In this document: piece by piece, positions 35,051-43,598 of the stretch
Layout of the letters: each line of letters starts with the position of its first letter
Position numbering within the stretch: position 1 is the first letter of the stretch
Assembly: GCF_029961155.1 (NCBI RefSeq)
Contig: NZ_JASBRH010000027.1
Location: forward strand, 1-54,142
Length of the DNA stretch: 54,142 nt
Reading direction: 5' to 3'
Origin: Pontibacterium granulatum
GTDB taxonomy: Bacteria; Pseudomonadota; Gammaproteobacteria; Pseudomonadales; Balneatricaceae
Position numbers and translations under genes: made by a program
The notes under the pieces: model-generated
Databases searched by the model: none
The model's input: the letters and a program-made list of their open reading frames with translations, nothing else
What the model was told of the DNA's origin: nothing

Positions 35051-35896
35051 ATGTCCTTTCAGCAAATCGGTGTAATTGGTGCAGGCCAGATGGGCCGCGG
35101 TATCACCCAGGTGATGGCAACTGCCGGCTATGAGCTGGTGATGGTTGATCTGAACGAAAACGCTTTGCACGTAGCCCTGTCGGTGATCGAAACCAGCCTA
35201 ACCAAGTTACAGGACAAAGGCCTGATCGAAGAGCGCCCATCCGCTATTCTGGGGCGCATCCGTACCGAAACGGACATGAACACCCTCGCCGATTGCGATC
35301 TGGTGATTGAAGCCGCGACCGAAAACGAAGAGATCAAGAACAAGATCTTCAAGCAGCTGGATGAGTTGTGTAAACCGGATGCGATCCTGGCCAGCAACAC
35401 CTCTTCGCTGTCGATCACCCGTCTGGCCGCGCAGACCTCCCGTCCGGAGAAAGTGATCGGCATGCACTTCATGAACCCGGTACCGGTGCTGGCACTGGTT
35501 GAGATCATCAACGGTCTGCAAACCGCTCCGGAAACCACCGAGAAGGTAGTGGAAGCCGCCAGGCGTGCGGGCAAAGAACCAATCCCGGTAAAAGACAAAG
35601 CCGCGTTCGTCCTTAACCGTATCCTGCTGCCGATGATTAACGAAGCGATCTTTGCGCTGGAGGAAGGGTGTGCCGAGGTCGAGCAGATCGATTCCATCAT
35701 GAAACTGGGTGCCAGCCACCCGATCGGCCCGCTGGCACTGGCTGACCTGATCGGCCTGGACACCTGCCTGAGCATCATGAACGTGCTGTACGAAAACTTC
35801 GGCGACAGCAAATACCGCCCAGCACCGTACCTGCGCCAGATGGTGGATGCGGGTTACCTGGGCCGCAAATCCGGCCGTGGTTTCTACCAGTACTGA
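35051..35896 (+). CDS. 3-hydroxyacyl-CoA (3-hydroxybutyryl-CoA) dehydrogenase
   Basis: 281 residues, the usual length of single-domain Hbd/PaaH proteins. NAD site IGVIGAGQMGRGITQVMATAG at the N-terminus, ASNTSSLSITRLA, the catalytic HFMNPVPVLALVEII (His-Glu pair), then the C-terminal helical domain VLNRILLPMINEAIFALEEG and GRKSGRGFYQY. Oxidises L-3-hydroxyacyl-CoA to 3-ketoacyl-CoA. First gene of a four-gene acyl-CoA operon. Ribosome site GAGG. Confidence 0.95.
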   Translation: MSFQQIGVIGAGQMGRGITQVMATAGYELVMVDLNENALHVALSVIETSLTKLQDKGLIEERPSAILGRIRTETDMNTLADCDLVIEAATENEEIKNKIFKQLDELCKPDAILASNTSSLSITRLAAQTSRPEKVIGMHFMNPVPVLALVEIINGLQTAPETTEKVVEAARRAGKEPIPVKDKAAFVLNRILLPMINEAIFALEEGCAEVEQIDSIMKLGASHPIGPLALADLIGLDTCLSIMNVLYENFGDSKYRPAPYLRQMVDAGYLGRKSGRGFYQY

Positions 35897-35936
35897 TTCC
35901 GCACGGAGTGAGAATAACAAGATGACGGAGACCGAT

Positions 35937-36731
35937 ATGAACGTCGCAGCATTTACCCAACTGTTTATTACCGAACAACAACCGGGCGTCTGGCTGATCA
36001 CCCTGAACCGGCCGAAGGCACTGAATGCCCTCAACCAACAGGTGTTGGAACAACTCGCCAGCGCCGTGGCCTGGATTGAGAGCCAACCGGACGCACGTGT
36101 GCTGCTGATTACCGGTAGCGGGGACAAGGCCTTTGCTGCCGGTGCGGACATCGTTGAGATGAAGGATCTGAACGCCCAGCAGGCACGTGATTTCTCCCAA
36201 ATCGGCATGGCTACGATGCACCGCATCGAAAACTCCCGCCTGCCGGTGATCGCACTGGTTAACGGTTTCTGTCTGGGCGGTGGTTGCGAACTGGCGATGG
36301 CCTGCGACTTTATCCTGGCAGCGGACAACGCCGTCTTCGGTCAACCGGAAGTGACTCTGGGTGTGCCACCGGGTTTTGGTGGCAGCCAGCGCCTGCCACG
36401 CCGCGTCGGTCCGGGTATGGCAGCCCAGCTGCTGCTGACCGGAGAGAAGGTCAAAGCCGACGAAGCGTTGCGCATCGGTCTCTGTAACCAGGTGATGCCG
36501 CCTGAACAGCTGCTGGAGCGCGGTGTAGAGATGGCTGCAGCGATTGCGAAAAACGCACCGCTGGCGGTCAGTCACTGCAAACGCCTGGTACAGGTCTCCG
36601 GCGATCAGAACATCGAAAACGGCTGCCGTATGGAAAGCGACCTCTTCGGCCTGAGCTTCGCCACCGAAGACCAGAAGGAAGGTATGGGCGCATTCACCGA
36701 GCGCCGCACAGCAGAATTCACCGGGCAGTAA
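35937..36731 (+). CDS. Enoyl-CoA hydratase/isomerase (crotonase family)
   Basis: 264 residues. Crotonase blocks: LITLNRPKALNALNQQVLEQ, the oxyanion-hole region GDKAFAAGADIVEMK, IALVNGFCLGGGCELAMACD, and GQPEVTLGVPPGFGGSQRLP carrying both catalytic Glu positions. Hydrates 2-enoyl-CoA. ATG 35937 has GGAG at 6 nt; ATG 35922, five codons earlier, is an alternative. 40 bp after the dehydrogenase gene. A longer open frame back into that gene is an artefact. Confidence 0.94.
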   Translation: MNVAAFTQLFITEQQPGVWLITLNRPKALNALNQQVLEQLASAVAWIESQPDARVLLITGSGDKAFAAGADIVEMKDLNAQQARDFSQIGMATMHRIENSRLPVIALVNGFCLGGGCELAMACDFILAADNAVFGQPEVTLGVPPGFGGSQRLPRRVGPGMAAQLLLTGEKVKADEALRIGLCNQVMPPEQLLERGVEMAAAIAKNAPLAVSHCKRLVQVSGDQNIENGCRMESDLFGLSFATEDQKEGMGAFTERRTAEFTGQ

Positions 36732-36786
36732 CGGCCAGGGTCGTTACCGCCTAACCCACAACGCAACGATAACGAGGGAAACAATA

Positions 36787-38433
36787 ATGAATAACAGATC
36801 AGCCTTCGAGACGAACCTGGACAAGAATGCCGCTAACTTTGCTGCGCTAACCCCGATCAAATTCCTGGAGCGGGCCGCCGGCGTTTATCCAAATCGTCCT
36901 GCAGTGGTTCACGGAGAGATCCGCCGCAACTGGTCCGAAACATTCATTCGTTGTAAAAAACTGGCCAGCGCCCTGCAGGCGAAAGGCGTTCAGAAAGGTG
37001 ACGCGGTCTCCATCATGGCCCCTAACCTGCCGGAGCACTTTGAAGCCCACTTTGCCGTACCGATGTGTGGCGCTGTACTGAACTCCATCAACACCCGTCT
37101 CGATGCCGAGATCGTGGCCTTTATCCTCAAGCACGCCGGTTCCAAGGTGCTGATCACCGACAAGGAGATGAGCAAGGTAGTTAAAGGCGCGCTGGAACTG
37201 CTGGAGGAAAAACCATTCGTTATCGATATCGACGATCCGCACTGGACCGACGGTGAACTGATCGGTGACACCGATTACGAAGCTTTCATCGCAGACGGCG
37301 ACGAAAACTTCGAATACCTGCTGCCGGACGACGAGTGGGAAGCGATCACCCTGAACTACACCTCCGGTACCACTGGTGACCCGAAGGGTGTGGTGTACCA
37401 CCACCGTGGTGCCTACCTGAACGCCAACAGCAATGCGCTGTCCTGGGCAATGGAACATCACCCGGTGTACCTGTGGACCCTGCCGATGTTCCACTGCAAT
37501 GGCTGGTGTTTCCCATGGACCATCGCGGCGATGGCCGGTGTCAGTGTCTGCCTGCGTCACGTCCGTGCCGATGCAATCTTTGACCTGATCAAGAACGAAA
37601 AAGTCGGTTACTTCTGTGGCGCGCCAATCGTTCTGAATATGCTGAACTCCGCCGACGATGAGCTGAAAGCTGGCATCAACCACCCGGTGAAAGTGATGAC
37701 CGCGGGTGCTGCACCACCGGCGTCTGTCATCGAAGGGATGGAGAAGCTTGGCTTCAAAGTGACCCACGTGTACGGCCTGACCGAAACCTACGGCCCATCC
37801 GTAGTCTGCGCATGGCATGACGAGTGGAACCAAAAATCTGTCGAAGAACAGGCGCGCCTGAAATCCCGTCAGGGAGTACGTGCACCGATGCTGGACGACC
37901 TGATGGTCGCCGATCCAGTCACCCTGAAGCCGGTGCCAAAAGACGGCAAAACCATGGGTGAGATCTTCATGCGCGGCAACCTGGTGATGAAGGGTTACCT
38001 GAAAAACCCAGCGACCACCGCCGATGCTTTTGAAGGCGGCTGGTTCCACTCCGGCGACCTGGCAGTCTGGCATGAAGACGGATACGTGGAGATCAAAGAC
38101 CGTTCCAAGGACATCATCATCTCCGGCGGCGAAAACATCTCCAGTATCGAAGTAGAAGACGTGCTGTTCAGCCACCCACTGATTCAGGAAGCTGCGGTTG
38201 TAGCGAAGAAGGACGAGAAGTGGGGTGAAACTCCGTGTGCCTTCGTTTCCCTGAAAGACAACGCCGACGCGGTGACTGCCGAAGAGATCATCGCTTACTG
38301 CCGCGACCACATGGCGCACTTCAAAGCACCAAAAACCGTGGTCTTTGGCGACATGCCCAAAACCAGCACCGGCAAGATCCAGAAGTTCCTGCTGCGTGAG
38401 CGTGCGAACAATCCGGAAACCACCGAAAGCTAA
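36787..38433 (+). CDS. Acyl-CoA synthetase, AMP-forming (AlkK/DmdB-like)
   Basis: 548 residues. ANL-superfamily motifs: P-loop YTSGTTGDPKGVVYHHRGA, VYGLTETYGPSV, the SGDLAVWHEDGYVEIKDRSK hinge region, and the catalytic Lys near the C-terminus in PKTSTGKIQKF. Activates a medium- or short-chain acid. Relatives include AlkK-type medium-chain ligases and DmdB-type methylmercaptopropionate ligases; sequence reading alone does not separate them. Confidence 0.94.
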   Translation: MNNRSAFETNLDKNAANFAALTPIKFLERAAGVYPNRPAVVHGEIRRNWSETFIRCKKLASALQAKGVQKGDAVSIMAPNLPEHFEAHFAVPMCGAVLNSINTRLDAEIVAFILKHAGSKVLITDKEMSKVVKGALELLEEKPFVIDIDDPHWTDGELIGDTDYEAFIADGDENFEYLLPDDEWEAITLNYTSGTTGDPKGVVYHHRGAYLNANSNALSWAMEHHPVYLWTLPMFHCNGWCFPWTIAAMAGVSVCLRHVRADAIFDLIKNEKVGYFCGAPIVLNMLNSADDELKAGINHPVKVMTAGAAPPASVIEGMEKLGFKVTHVYGLTETYGPSVVCAWHDEWNQKSVEEQARLKSRQGVRAPMLDDLMVADPVTLKPVPKDGKTMGEIFMRGNLVMKGYLKNPATTADAFEGGWFHSGDLAVWHEDGYVEIKDRSKDIIISGGENISSIEVEDVLFSHPLIQEAAVVAKKDEKWGETPCAFVSLKDNADAVTAEEIIAYCRDHMAHFKAPKTVVFGDMPKTSTGKIQKFLLRERANNPETTES

Positions 38434-38441
38434 TTAATACC

Positions 38442-38506
38442 GTAGCAGCCCGCTCTGAGGGCGACACTCAACATTATTTGTTGTCGCCGTCGGAGCCGGC
38501 TGCTAC
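38442..38506. repeat. Long imperfect inverted repeat between ligase and dehydrogenase genes
   Basis: GTAGCAGCCCGCTCTGAGGG followed by CGACA pairs, with about three mismatches, with TGTCGCC...GGCTGCTAC at the right end; about 25-bp arms around a 15-bp AT-rich loop. Ends 17 bp before the acyl-CoA dehydrogenase start. REP-like; may tune expression of the last gene. Confidence 0.65.
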
Positions 38507-38523
38507 AAGCAAGAGAAAGAATT

Positions 38524-40305
38524 ATGAGCACCTACACCGCCCCATACACGGATGCGAATTTTGTTATCAAGGAACTGGTGAAGTTTGACCAGTACTGCAG
38601 CGAAGCCGGCCTTGAAGAAGTAAACAGCGAACTGGCCTCCGTGATCATCGAAGAAGCCGGCAAACTGGCATCTGATGTACTGGCACCACTGAACAGCATT
38701 GGTGATCAGAAAGGCGCCCGCCTGGAAGACAACAAAGTGATCGAAACCGAAGGTTTTGCCGACGCCTACCAGCAGTACGTGGAAAACGGCTGGGCAACCC
38801 TGACCGGCCCCGAAGAATTTGGCGGCCAGGCCCTGCCCAACGTGCTGGGCACCGCGGTTAACGAACTGTGGCACTCCGCCAACATGGGGTTTGCACTGTG
38901 CCCGATGCTGAGCCAGGGTGCGGTTGAAGCCCTGATCGCCCACGGCAGCGACGAGCTGAAAGCCCAGTACCTGCCGCAGCTGATCAGCGGCGAGTGGACC
39001 GGCACCATGAACCTGACCGAACCCAACGCGGGTTCCGACCTGGCGGCGGTTGCGGCGAAGGCGATCCCTGACGGTGACCTATACAGGATCACCGGTCAGA
39101 AGATCTTTATCACCTGGGGCGACCACCAAATGACCTCCAACGTGGTTCACTTGGTCCTGGCCCGCCTGCCGGATGCACCTGCCGGTGTAAAAGGGATCTC
39201 CCTGTTTATCGTGCCGAAGTTCAAGCTGGATGCTAACGGCGAACCGGGTGAACTGAACGATGTGGCCTGCGTATCTCTGGAGCACAAACTGGGTATCCAC
39301 GGCAGCCCGACTTGCGTGATGAGCTTTGGCGACAACGGCGGTGCCGAAGGTTACCTGGTGGGCGAAGCCAACAAAGGCCTGATGTACATGTTCACCATGA
39401 TGAACCACGCCCGCCAGTCTGTGGGGCTGCAGGGCCTGTCCATCTCCGAACGTGCCTACCAGCAGTCGGTTGAATACGCCAAAGAGCGTATCCAGGGCAC
39501 CCGCAAAGACGGCAGCAAGATGGCGATCATCGAGCACCCGGACGTTCGCCGCATGTTGCTGGCGCAAAAATCCGGTATCGAAGCGATGCGCGCCCTGGCG
39601 TACGTCGCTGCGTCCGATGTGGATAAAGCCCACAGCAACGACGCAGACGTAGCTAAACACTACCAGCCACGCGTTGACCTGCTGACGCCAATCGTTAAAG
39701 GCTGGATGACCGAATTCGCCCAGGAACTGACCTCCCTGAATATCCAGGTACACGGCGGTATGGGCTTTATCGAAGAGACCGGTGCTGCCCAGCACTACCG
39801 CGATGCCCGTATCCTGCCGATCTACGAAGGCACCACCGGCATCCAGGCCCTGGACTTCATCGGACGTAAGATGCTGATGGATCAGGGTGCTGCGCTGGAA
39901 AGCCTACAGAGCGAGATGATGATCACCGTGAATGCTCTTGCGACGGTGGATTCTGCTGTCTTCGCCAAACTGCACCGCGAACTGCGCACTGCCGTTGAGC
40001 GTTCCATGCAGGTACGCAGCTGGCTGCTGGATAAGTCTGCTAGCAACCTCGACCTGGCAGGCAGTGTCTGTGTCGACTTCCTGATGATGCACGGCTTCCT
40101 CTGCGGCGGCTGGTTACTGGCGAAAAGCGCCCTGTCGGCACAGGAACTGATGGGTAGCGGCGAATACGCTGATGACTTCCTGCGCACCAAACTGATTACT
40201 GCGGAGTTCTTCGCAGACAACTATCTGCCACGTGCCAACCGCCATGCCGATGTGGTGATGAGCGGCCTGAGCGGTGCGTGTGAGATTGATACCGAGCAGT
40301 TCTGA
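38524..40305 (+). CDS. Acyl-CoA dehydrogenase, DmdC/FadE5 type
   Basis: 593 residues, longer than the classic 380-residue enzymes because of N- and C-terminal extra domains. Core: GEWTGTMNLTEPNAGSDLAA, ITGQKIFITWGDHQM, SLEHKLGIHGSP, and QVHGGMGFIEETG / RDARILPIYEGTTGIQA with the catalytic Glu of the YEGTTG region. The layout is shared by FadE5-like enzymes and DmdC (3-methylmercaptopropionyl-CoA dehydrogenase). Last gene of the operon, with a strong terminator following. Confidence 0.93.
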   Translation: MSTYTAPYTDANFVIKELVKFDQYCSEAGLEEVNSELASVIIEEAGKLASDVLAPLNSIGDQKGARLEDNKVIETEGFADAYQQYVENGWATLTGPEEFGGQALPNVLGTAVNELWHSANMGFALCPMLSQGAVEALIAHGSDELKAQYLPQLISGEWTGTMNLTEPNAGSDLAAVAAKAIPDGDLYRITGQKIFITWGDHQMTSNVVHLVLARLPDAPAGVKGISLFIVPKFKLDANGEPGELNDVACVSLEHKLGIHGSPTCVMSFGDNGGAEGYLVGEANKGLMYMFTMMNHARQSVGLQGLSISERAYQQSVEYAKERIQGTRKDGSKMAIIEHPDVRRMLLAQKSGIEAMRALAYVAASDVDKAHSNDADVAKHYQPRVDLLTPIVKGWMTEFAQELTSLNIQVHGGMGFIEETGAAQHYRDARILPIYEGTTGIQALDFIGRKMLMDQGAALESLQSEMMITVNALATVDSAVFAKLHRELRTAVERSMQVRSWLLDKSASNLDLAGSVCVDFLMMHGFLCGGWLLAKSALSAQELMGSGEYADDFLRTKLITAEFFADNYLPRANRHADVVMSGLSGACEIDTEQF

Positions 40306-40362
40306 TCAGCCCACCCGCTGATCACATCCCCGTCACACCTGACTTGTGACAAGATGCCTTTT

Positions 40363-40386
40363 GCCCTCCATTGAGGGCTTTTTTTT
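40363..40386 (+). terminator. Rho-independent terminator of the acyl-CoA operon
   Basis: Stem GCCCTC / GAGGGC, loop CATT, followed by eight T; 58 bp after the dehydrogenase stop. Confidence 0.93.
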
Positions 40387-40419
40387 GCGTCACCGTTTTT
40401 CCATTATCTGTGCGTTTGA

Positions 40420-40465
40420 TGTAGGGCTGCCTTGAGGCTGCCGGTAGCCTAAAGGCTACCCTACA
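40420..40465. repeat. 46-bp double-hairpin repeat, copy A
   Basis: Starts TGTAGGGCTGCCTTGAGG and ends CTAAAGGCTACCCTACA. Two small hairpins (GGCTGCC-TTGA-GGCTGCC, GGTAGCC-TAAA-GGCTACC) inside TGTAGG/CCTACA ends. Between convergent acyl-CoA dehydrogenase and lrp genes. Confidence 0.85.
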
Positions 40466-40496
40466 AAAGGATGTCTCCCCACCATATAGTTAACCT

Positions 40497-40958
40497 CTAC
40501 AACTTCAACGGCAAAGGCGCTTCCGTCTTCACCGCCTGCAACGCAAAGTTACTCTCAATCTCCCGGACCATCTTCAGCCGCTGCATCCGCTTCACCAATC
40601 GGTCGTAATCGATCAGATCCTCCGCCACCACCTCCAGCAAGTAGTCCGCAGACCCGGACACAGTGTGTGCATTCACCACCGCATCCATCGCCCGTACGGC
40701 GTCTTCAAACCCCTCCACGGACTCCGCGCTGTGATCATGCAACTTCACCTGTACAAACACCGTCATGCCCAAGCCCACCACCTGCCGATTAAGCTGCGGA
40801 CGGTACCCCTGGATCACCCCTTCAGCCTCCAGCCGGCGCAGGCGACGCAAACAGGGTGACGGCGACAGCGCCACGTGCTCGGCGATCTCCGCGTTACTCA
40901 GGCGTCCATCCTGCTGCAGGATCTTCAGAATTTTCAGGTCGATCTCATCTACTTTCAT
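40497..40958 (-). CDS. Lrp/AsnC-family transcriptional regulator
   Basis: 153 residues from ATG 40958. N-terminal HTH: DEIDLKILKILQQDGRLSNA, LSPSPCLRRLRRLEAEGVIQ. C-terminal RAM domain with VQVKLHDHS, AHTVSGSADYLLEVVA and VREIESNFALQAVK. Divergent from an EamA exporter gene with 155 bp between, a common arrangement in which the Lrp protein controls an amino-acid exporter. Confidence 0.95.
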   Translation of the reverse strand: MKVDEIDLKILKILQQDGRLSNAEIAEHVALSPSPCLRRLRRLEAEGVIQGYRPQLNRQVVGLGMTVFVQVKLHDHSAESVEGFEDAVRAMDAVVNAHTVSGSADYLLEVVAEDLIDYDRLVKRMQRLKMVREIESNFALQAVKTEAPLPLKL

Positions 40959-41113
40959 ACGCCAACACTCATCCAGCCACAATATGCCAAAAACAAAACC
41001 ATACGCGCAATTTTCATCCAACATCAACCTTAATTACAAGCAAAATAGCAACTTTCCACTTCCGCGTTTCTCGGATAATAGCCGCCTCTTCAACATGCAC
41101 AGGACGTCCTTCG

Positions 41114-42052
41114 ATGAACCAATACCGTGGCGAACCGGCCGTTAACTTCAAAGGCCTGACTGCGATGCTGGCGACCCTGGTGATCTGGGTGGGTTTTCTG
41201 CTGTCCATGCGCGCGGGAAACCAGTCTTCACTTACCACGGCGGACCTCGGGCTGATGCGCTTTGCGCTGCCCGCCATTGTATTCCTGCCGTGGTTGTACA
41301 AATGCTGGCCCAAAGTGCGCCGCATGGCGCTGCGTTATAGCCTGATGATTATGCTTGGCGGCCTGCCCTTCTTTTATCTGGTCTCTGTAGGCACTAGCTA
41401 TGCCCCGGCTGCACATGCAGGCGCGTTGGTACCCGGCAGCGCACCGCTCTTTGTCACCGGCCTTGCCGTACTGGTGTTCGGCGAGCCATTGCCGAAACGT
41501 CGCTTGCTGGGTTTGGGCACCATTCTGCTGGGGATCATCCTGTTGTTGGGTGATGCGCTGATCAACGTTGAGACGGGGTATTGGCGCGGACACTTGGCCT
41601 TTTTGGGGGCTACCCTGTTGTGGGCCCTGTATACGGTGGGACTTCGCGTTGCGGGCCTGAACCCGATGGAAGCGACGGCGCTGCTCTGTACTAGTGCGGC
41701 CTTGATATTGGGCGGGCTATTGGGAGCCGGTGCGGTGGAATCCACCATCAGTCAAACGGCCTGGGCAGAGCTATGGCCATTCCTGCTTACGCAGGGCATC
41801 GGTGCAGGCATTGTGGGTGGTGTGACGTACGGTATCGCGATCAGCAATCTGGGGGCAGAAAAAACCGCGGCCCTTGGATCGTTCACCCCGGCCCTGGCGG
41901 CGATCGCCGCAATTCCCGTACTGGGTGAAAACCTCTCCCTGAGCACCCTGTGCGGTGTCCTGATCATTATGGTGGGCGTGCTGCTGGCCAGCGGCATCAA
42001 GTTTAAAAGCCAGCGTGAACAGGTTACCAGTGGGGATAAGGCGACGGTTTAA
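41114..42052 (+). CDS. EamA/DMT-family exporter
   Basis: 312 residues from ATG 41114 (CAGGA upstream), ten hydrophobic helices in two EamA repeats: LATLVIWVGFLLSMRAG, YAPAAHAGALVPGSAPLFVT, VLVFGEPLPKRRLLG in the first half; LLWALYTVGLRVAG, GIAISNLGAEKTAALGSFTP and VLGENLSLSTLCGVLIIMVG in the second. Probably exports amino acids or related metabolites under the divergent Lrp protein (inference). A GGAGCGCAGC/GCTGTGCTCC hairpin at 42061-42083 separates it from the convergent next gene. Confidence 0.92.
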   Translation: MNQYRGEPAVNFKGLTAMLATLVIWVGFLLSMRAGNQSSLTTADLGLMRFALPAIVFLPWLYKCWPKVRRMALRYSLMIMLGGLPFFYLVSVGTSYAPAAHAGALVPGSAPLFVTGLAVLVFGEPLPKRRLLGLGTILLGIILLLGDALINVETGYWRGHLAFLGATLLWALYTVGLRVAGLNPMEATALLCTSAALILGGLLGAGAVESTISQTAWAELWPFLLTQGIGAGIVGGVTYGIAISNLGAEKTAALGSFTPALAAIAAIPVLGENLSLSTLCGVLIIMVGVLLASGIKFKSQREQVTSGDKATV

Positions 42053-42070
42053 ACCTGCAAGGAGCGCAGC

Positions 42071-42814
42071 CTAGCTGTGCTCCTTCAAGCGACCGAGGTG
42101 CGCGTTTAACGCGAAGCCCAGTTTCTGGCTCAACTCCCGCGCATCATTCTTGAGTTGTTTGGCGGAACGGTTGCTGGTCCGTTTACCGGCAAAGACAATC
42201 CAGTTGCCACTTTGCGTAGCGCAGCTACGCACATCGTCAAAGATCTCGGTCAGGGTTTCCAGCGCATCATCTCCCTGATGCTCTCGCCAGCAGTTCAGAA
42301 CCAGCCAACCGTCCTCTTTCAGACGGTCGTGGCAGTTCATCAGGAAGCTGGGATCAAGCTGCTGCTCATCCAGCCCATCTGCACCATAAATATCACTGAA
42401 CAACACATCCGCCTTGCGGGTTTCCACGCTTTGCAGAAACTCGTTAGCATCCATGGTGTGAACCTGCAGCCGTTTACCACGGGGCAATTGGAAGTACTTG
42501 TAGGCCACGTTGACCACCTCGGGGCGCAGCTCGACCACCTGCTGTTTAAGCGATGGATAGTGACCGTGCAGACAACTGTTGAGACTGCCCGCCCCAAGCC
42601 CCAGACTGATCACCTGCTTGGGTTCCTTGAACAACAGCACCAGCAACATGGCACGCACATATTCATGCTGCGGTGAGAGCGGTTCATGCTTCAGCCAGCA
42701 ACTCTGCTCGTCGTTCTCGCCAAAGGCGAGGTAACGCTTGTGGCCATCTTCCACCACGGATACCACACCAAATTCATCGTAGCCACGGTAGATCTCTTTA
42801 CCGGGAAGGGCCAT
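42071..42814 (-). CDS. Spermidine synthase-like methyltransferase-fold protein
   Basis: 247 residues. SAM-binding-type fold of the polyamine synthase group: VISLGLGAGSLNSCLHGHYP (motif I), VVELRPEVVNVAYKYFQLP, VHTMDANEFLQS, and DVLFSDIYGADGLDEQQLDP. The canonical Asp residues of aminopropyltransferases are only partly recognisable, so activity as SpeE is uncertain; many bacteria carry such orphan paralogues. Stand-alone gene. Confidence 0.8.
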   Translation of the reverse strand: MALPGKEIYRGYDEFGVVSVVEDGHKRYLAFGENDEQSCWLKHEPLSPQHEYVRAMLLVLLFKEPKQVISLGLGAGSLNSCLHGHYPSLKQQVVELRPEVVNVAYKYFQLPRGKRLQVHTMDANEFLQSVETRKADVLFSDIYGADGLDEQQLDPSFLMNCHDRLKEDGWLVLNCWREHQGDDALETLTEIFDDVRSCATQSGNWIVFAGKRTSNRSAKQLKNDARELSQKLGFALNAHLGRLKEHS

Positions 42815-43145
42815 AGCTGCTCCTGAGACGCATGTTCTAAGGCCGCTACCCTACCCGCTCTTTAAGGTGAAGTCACAGAAATTTCTTCATATATGCAGCC
42901 CAAAAAAAGTTCATCGTCGATTATCGGGAAAGGCTACCTTTCTCCTCGTTCCCGAGTCCTGCCTGAGAATGCGTACTGTTTTTGTCATTGGCTTTGCCTG
43001 ATAGGAATTTGTAGCGCAACGTCGTCATCGTAGGTGATCACGCTGCCTGCAGCTTGAAGAGGGTGTTGTAAAACGTAATGAGCGTAGCTGAGACAAGGCA
43101 AAAGCTGCGAAAACGCATTTAGGGCGGGATAGACTGATAGGGATT
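42815..43145. other. Intergenic stretch without a gene
   Basis: No convincing open frame or RNA gene. Around 43060-43135 there is repeat-like text (GACAAGGCAAAAGCTGCG, CGCATTTAGGGCGGGATAGA) leading into the 46-bp repeat at 43146. Together with 43192-43319 and 43346-43598, which also hold no gene, this makes a 780-bp non-coding gap between the synthase-like gene and the S9 peptidase. Confidence 0.6.
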
Positions 43146-43191
43146 TGTAGGGCAGCGTTTACGCTGCCGGCAGCTTAAAAGCTGCCCTACA
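43146..43191. repeat. 46-bp double-hairpin repeat, copy B
   Basis: Same plan and length as 40420-40465: TGTAGG ends around GGCAGCG-TTTA-CGCTGCC and GGCAGCT-TAAA-AGCTGCC. Stem changes relative to the other copies are compensated on both sides. Confidence 0.85.
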
Positions 43192-43319
43192 ATGTGTAGG
43201 TATAAGTGAGCATTTTGAGCAGGTTTAAACGCCGTATCAGCCAGAGCAGTATGTTTGCTACACCCTCTGAAGGCCAGCCCTACAGGATCCAGTATGAACC
43301 ACCTCATCAAATTCCAGGC

Positions 43320-43345
43320 AAAAAAAAGCCCGCTTGGGGGCGGGC
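43320..43345 (-). terminator. Rho-independent terminator downstream of the pqq/S9 peptidase genes
   Basis: On the minus strand GCCCGC-CCCCAA-GCGGGC followed by eight T; about 250 bp beyond the S9 peptidase stop. No gene lies between. Confidence 0.85.
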
Positions 43346-43598
43346 AGAATATACGACGGTCAGAGCTCAGGAGAAAACGGTTCTAACGTAATGGCCTTAG
43401 GCGTTGGAGGCCAGAACCGGACAAAGCCTACAAACAGCTTCGCTCCCGAATGGGTGTTCAAGGTAAAACTGACTCACCTGATATCAGCTATGAACATGTG
43501 GTTATTCTGCCGGAGTTCCTTTGTGGGGCATCTTCTGCGATAGCACGAAAACGACTAGTACTTTGGTCTCAAACGGAATCACTCCATCGACCCCAACA

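Noticed and set aside
36847-38319. 490-codon open frame opposite the acyl-CoA synthetase
   Set aside because: Shadow of the high-GC third codon positions; no family motifs.
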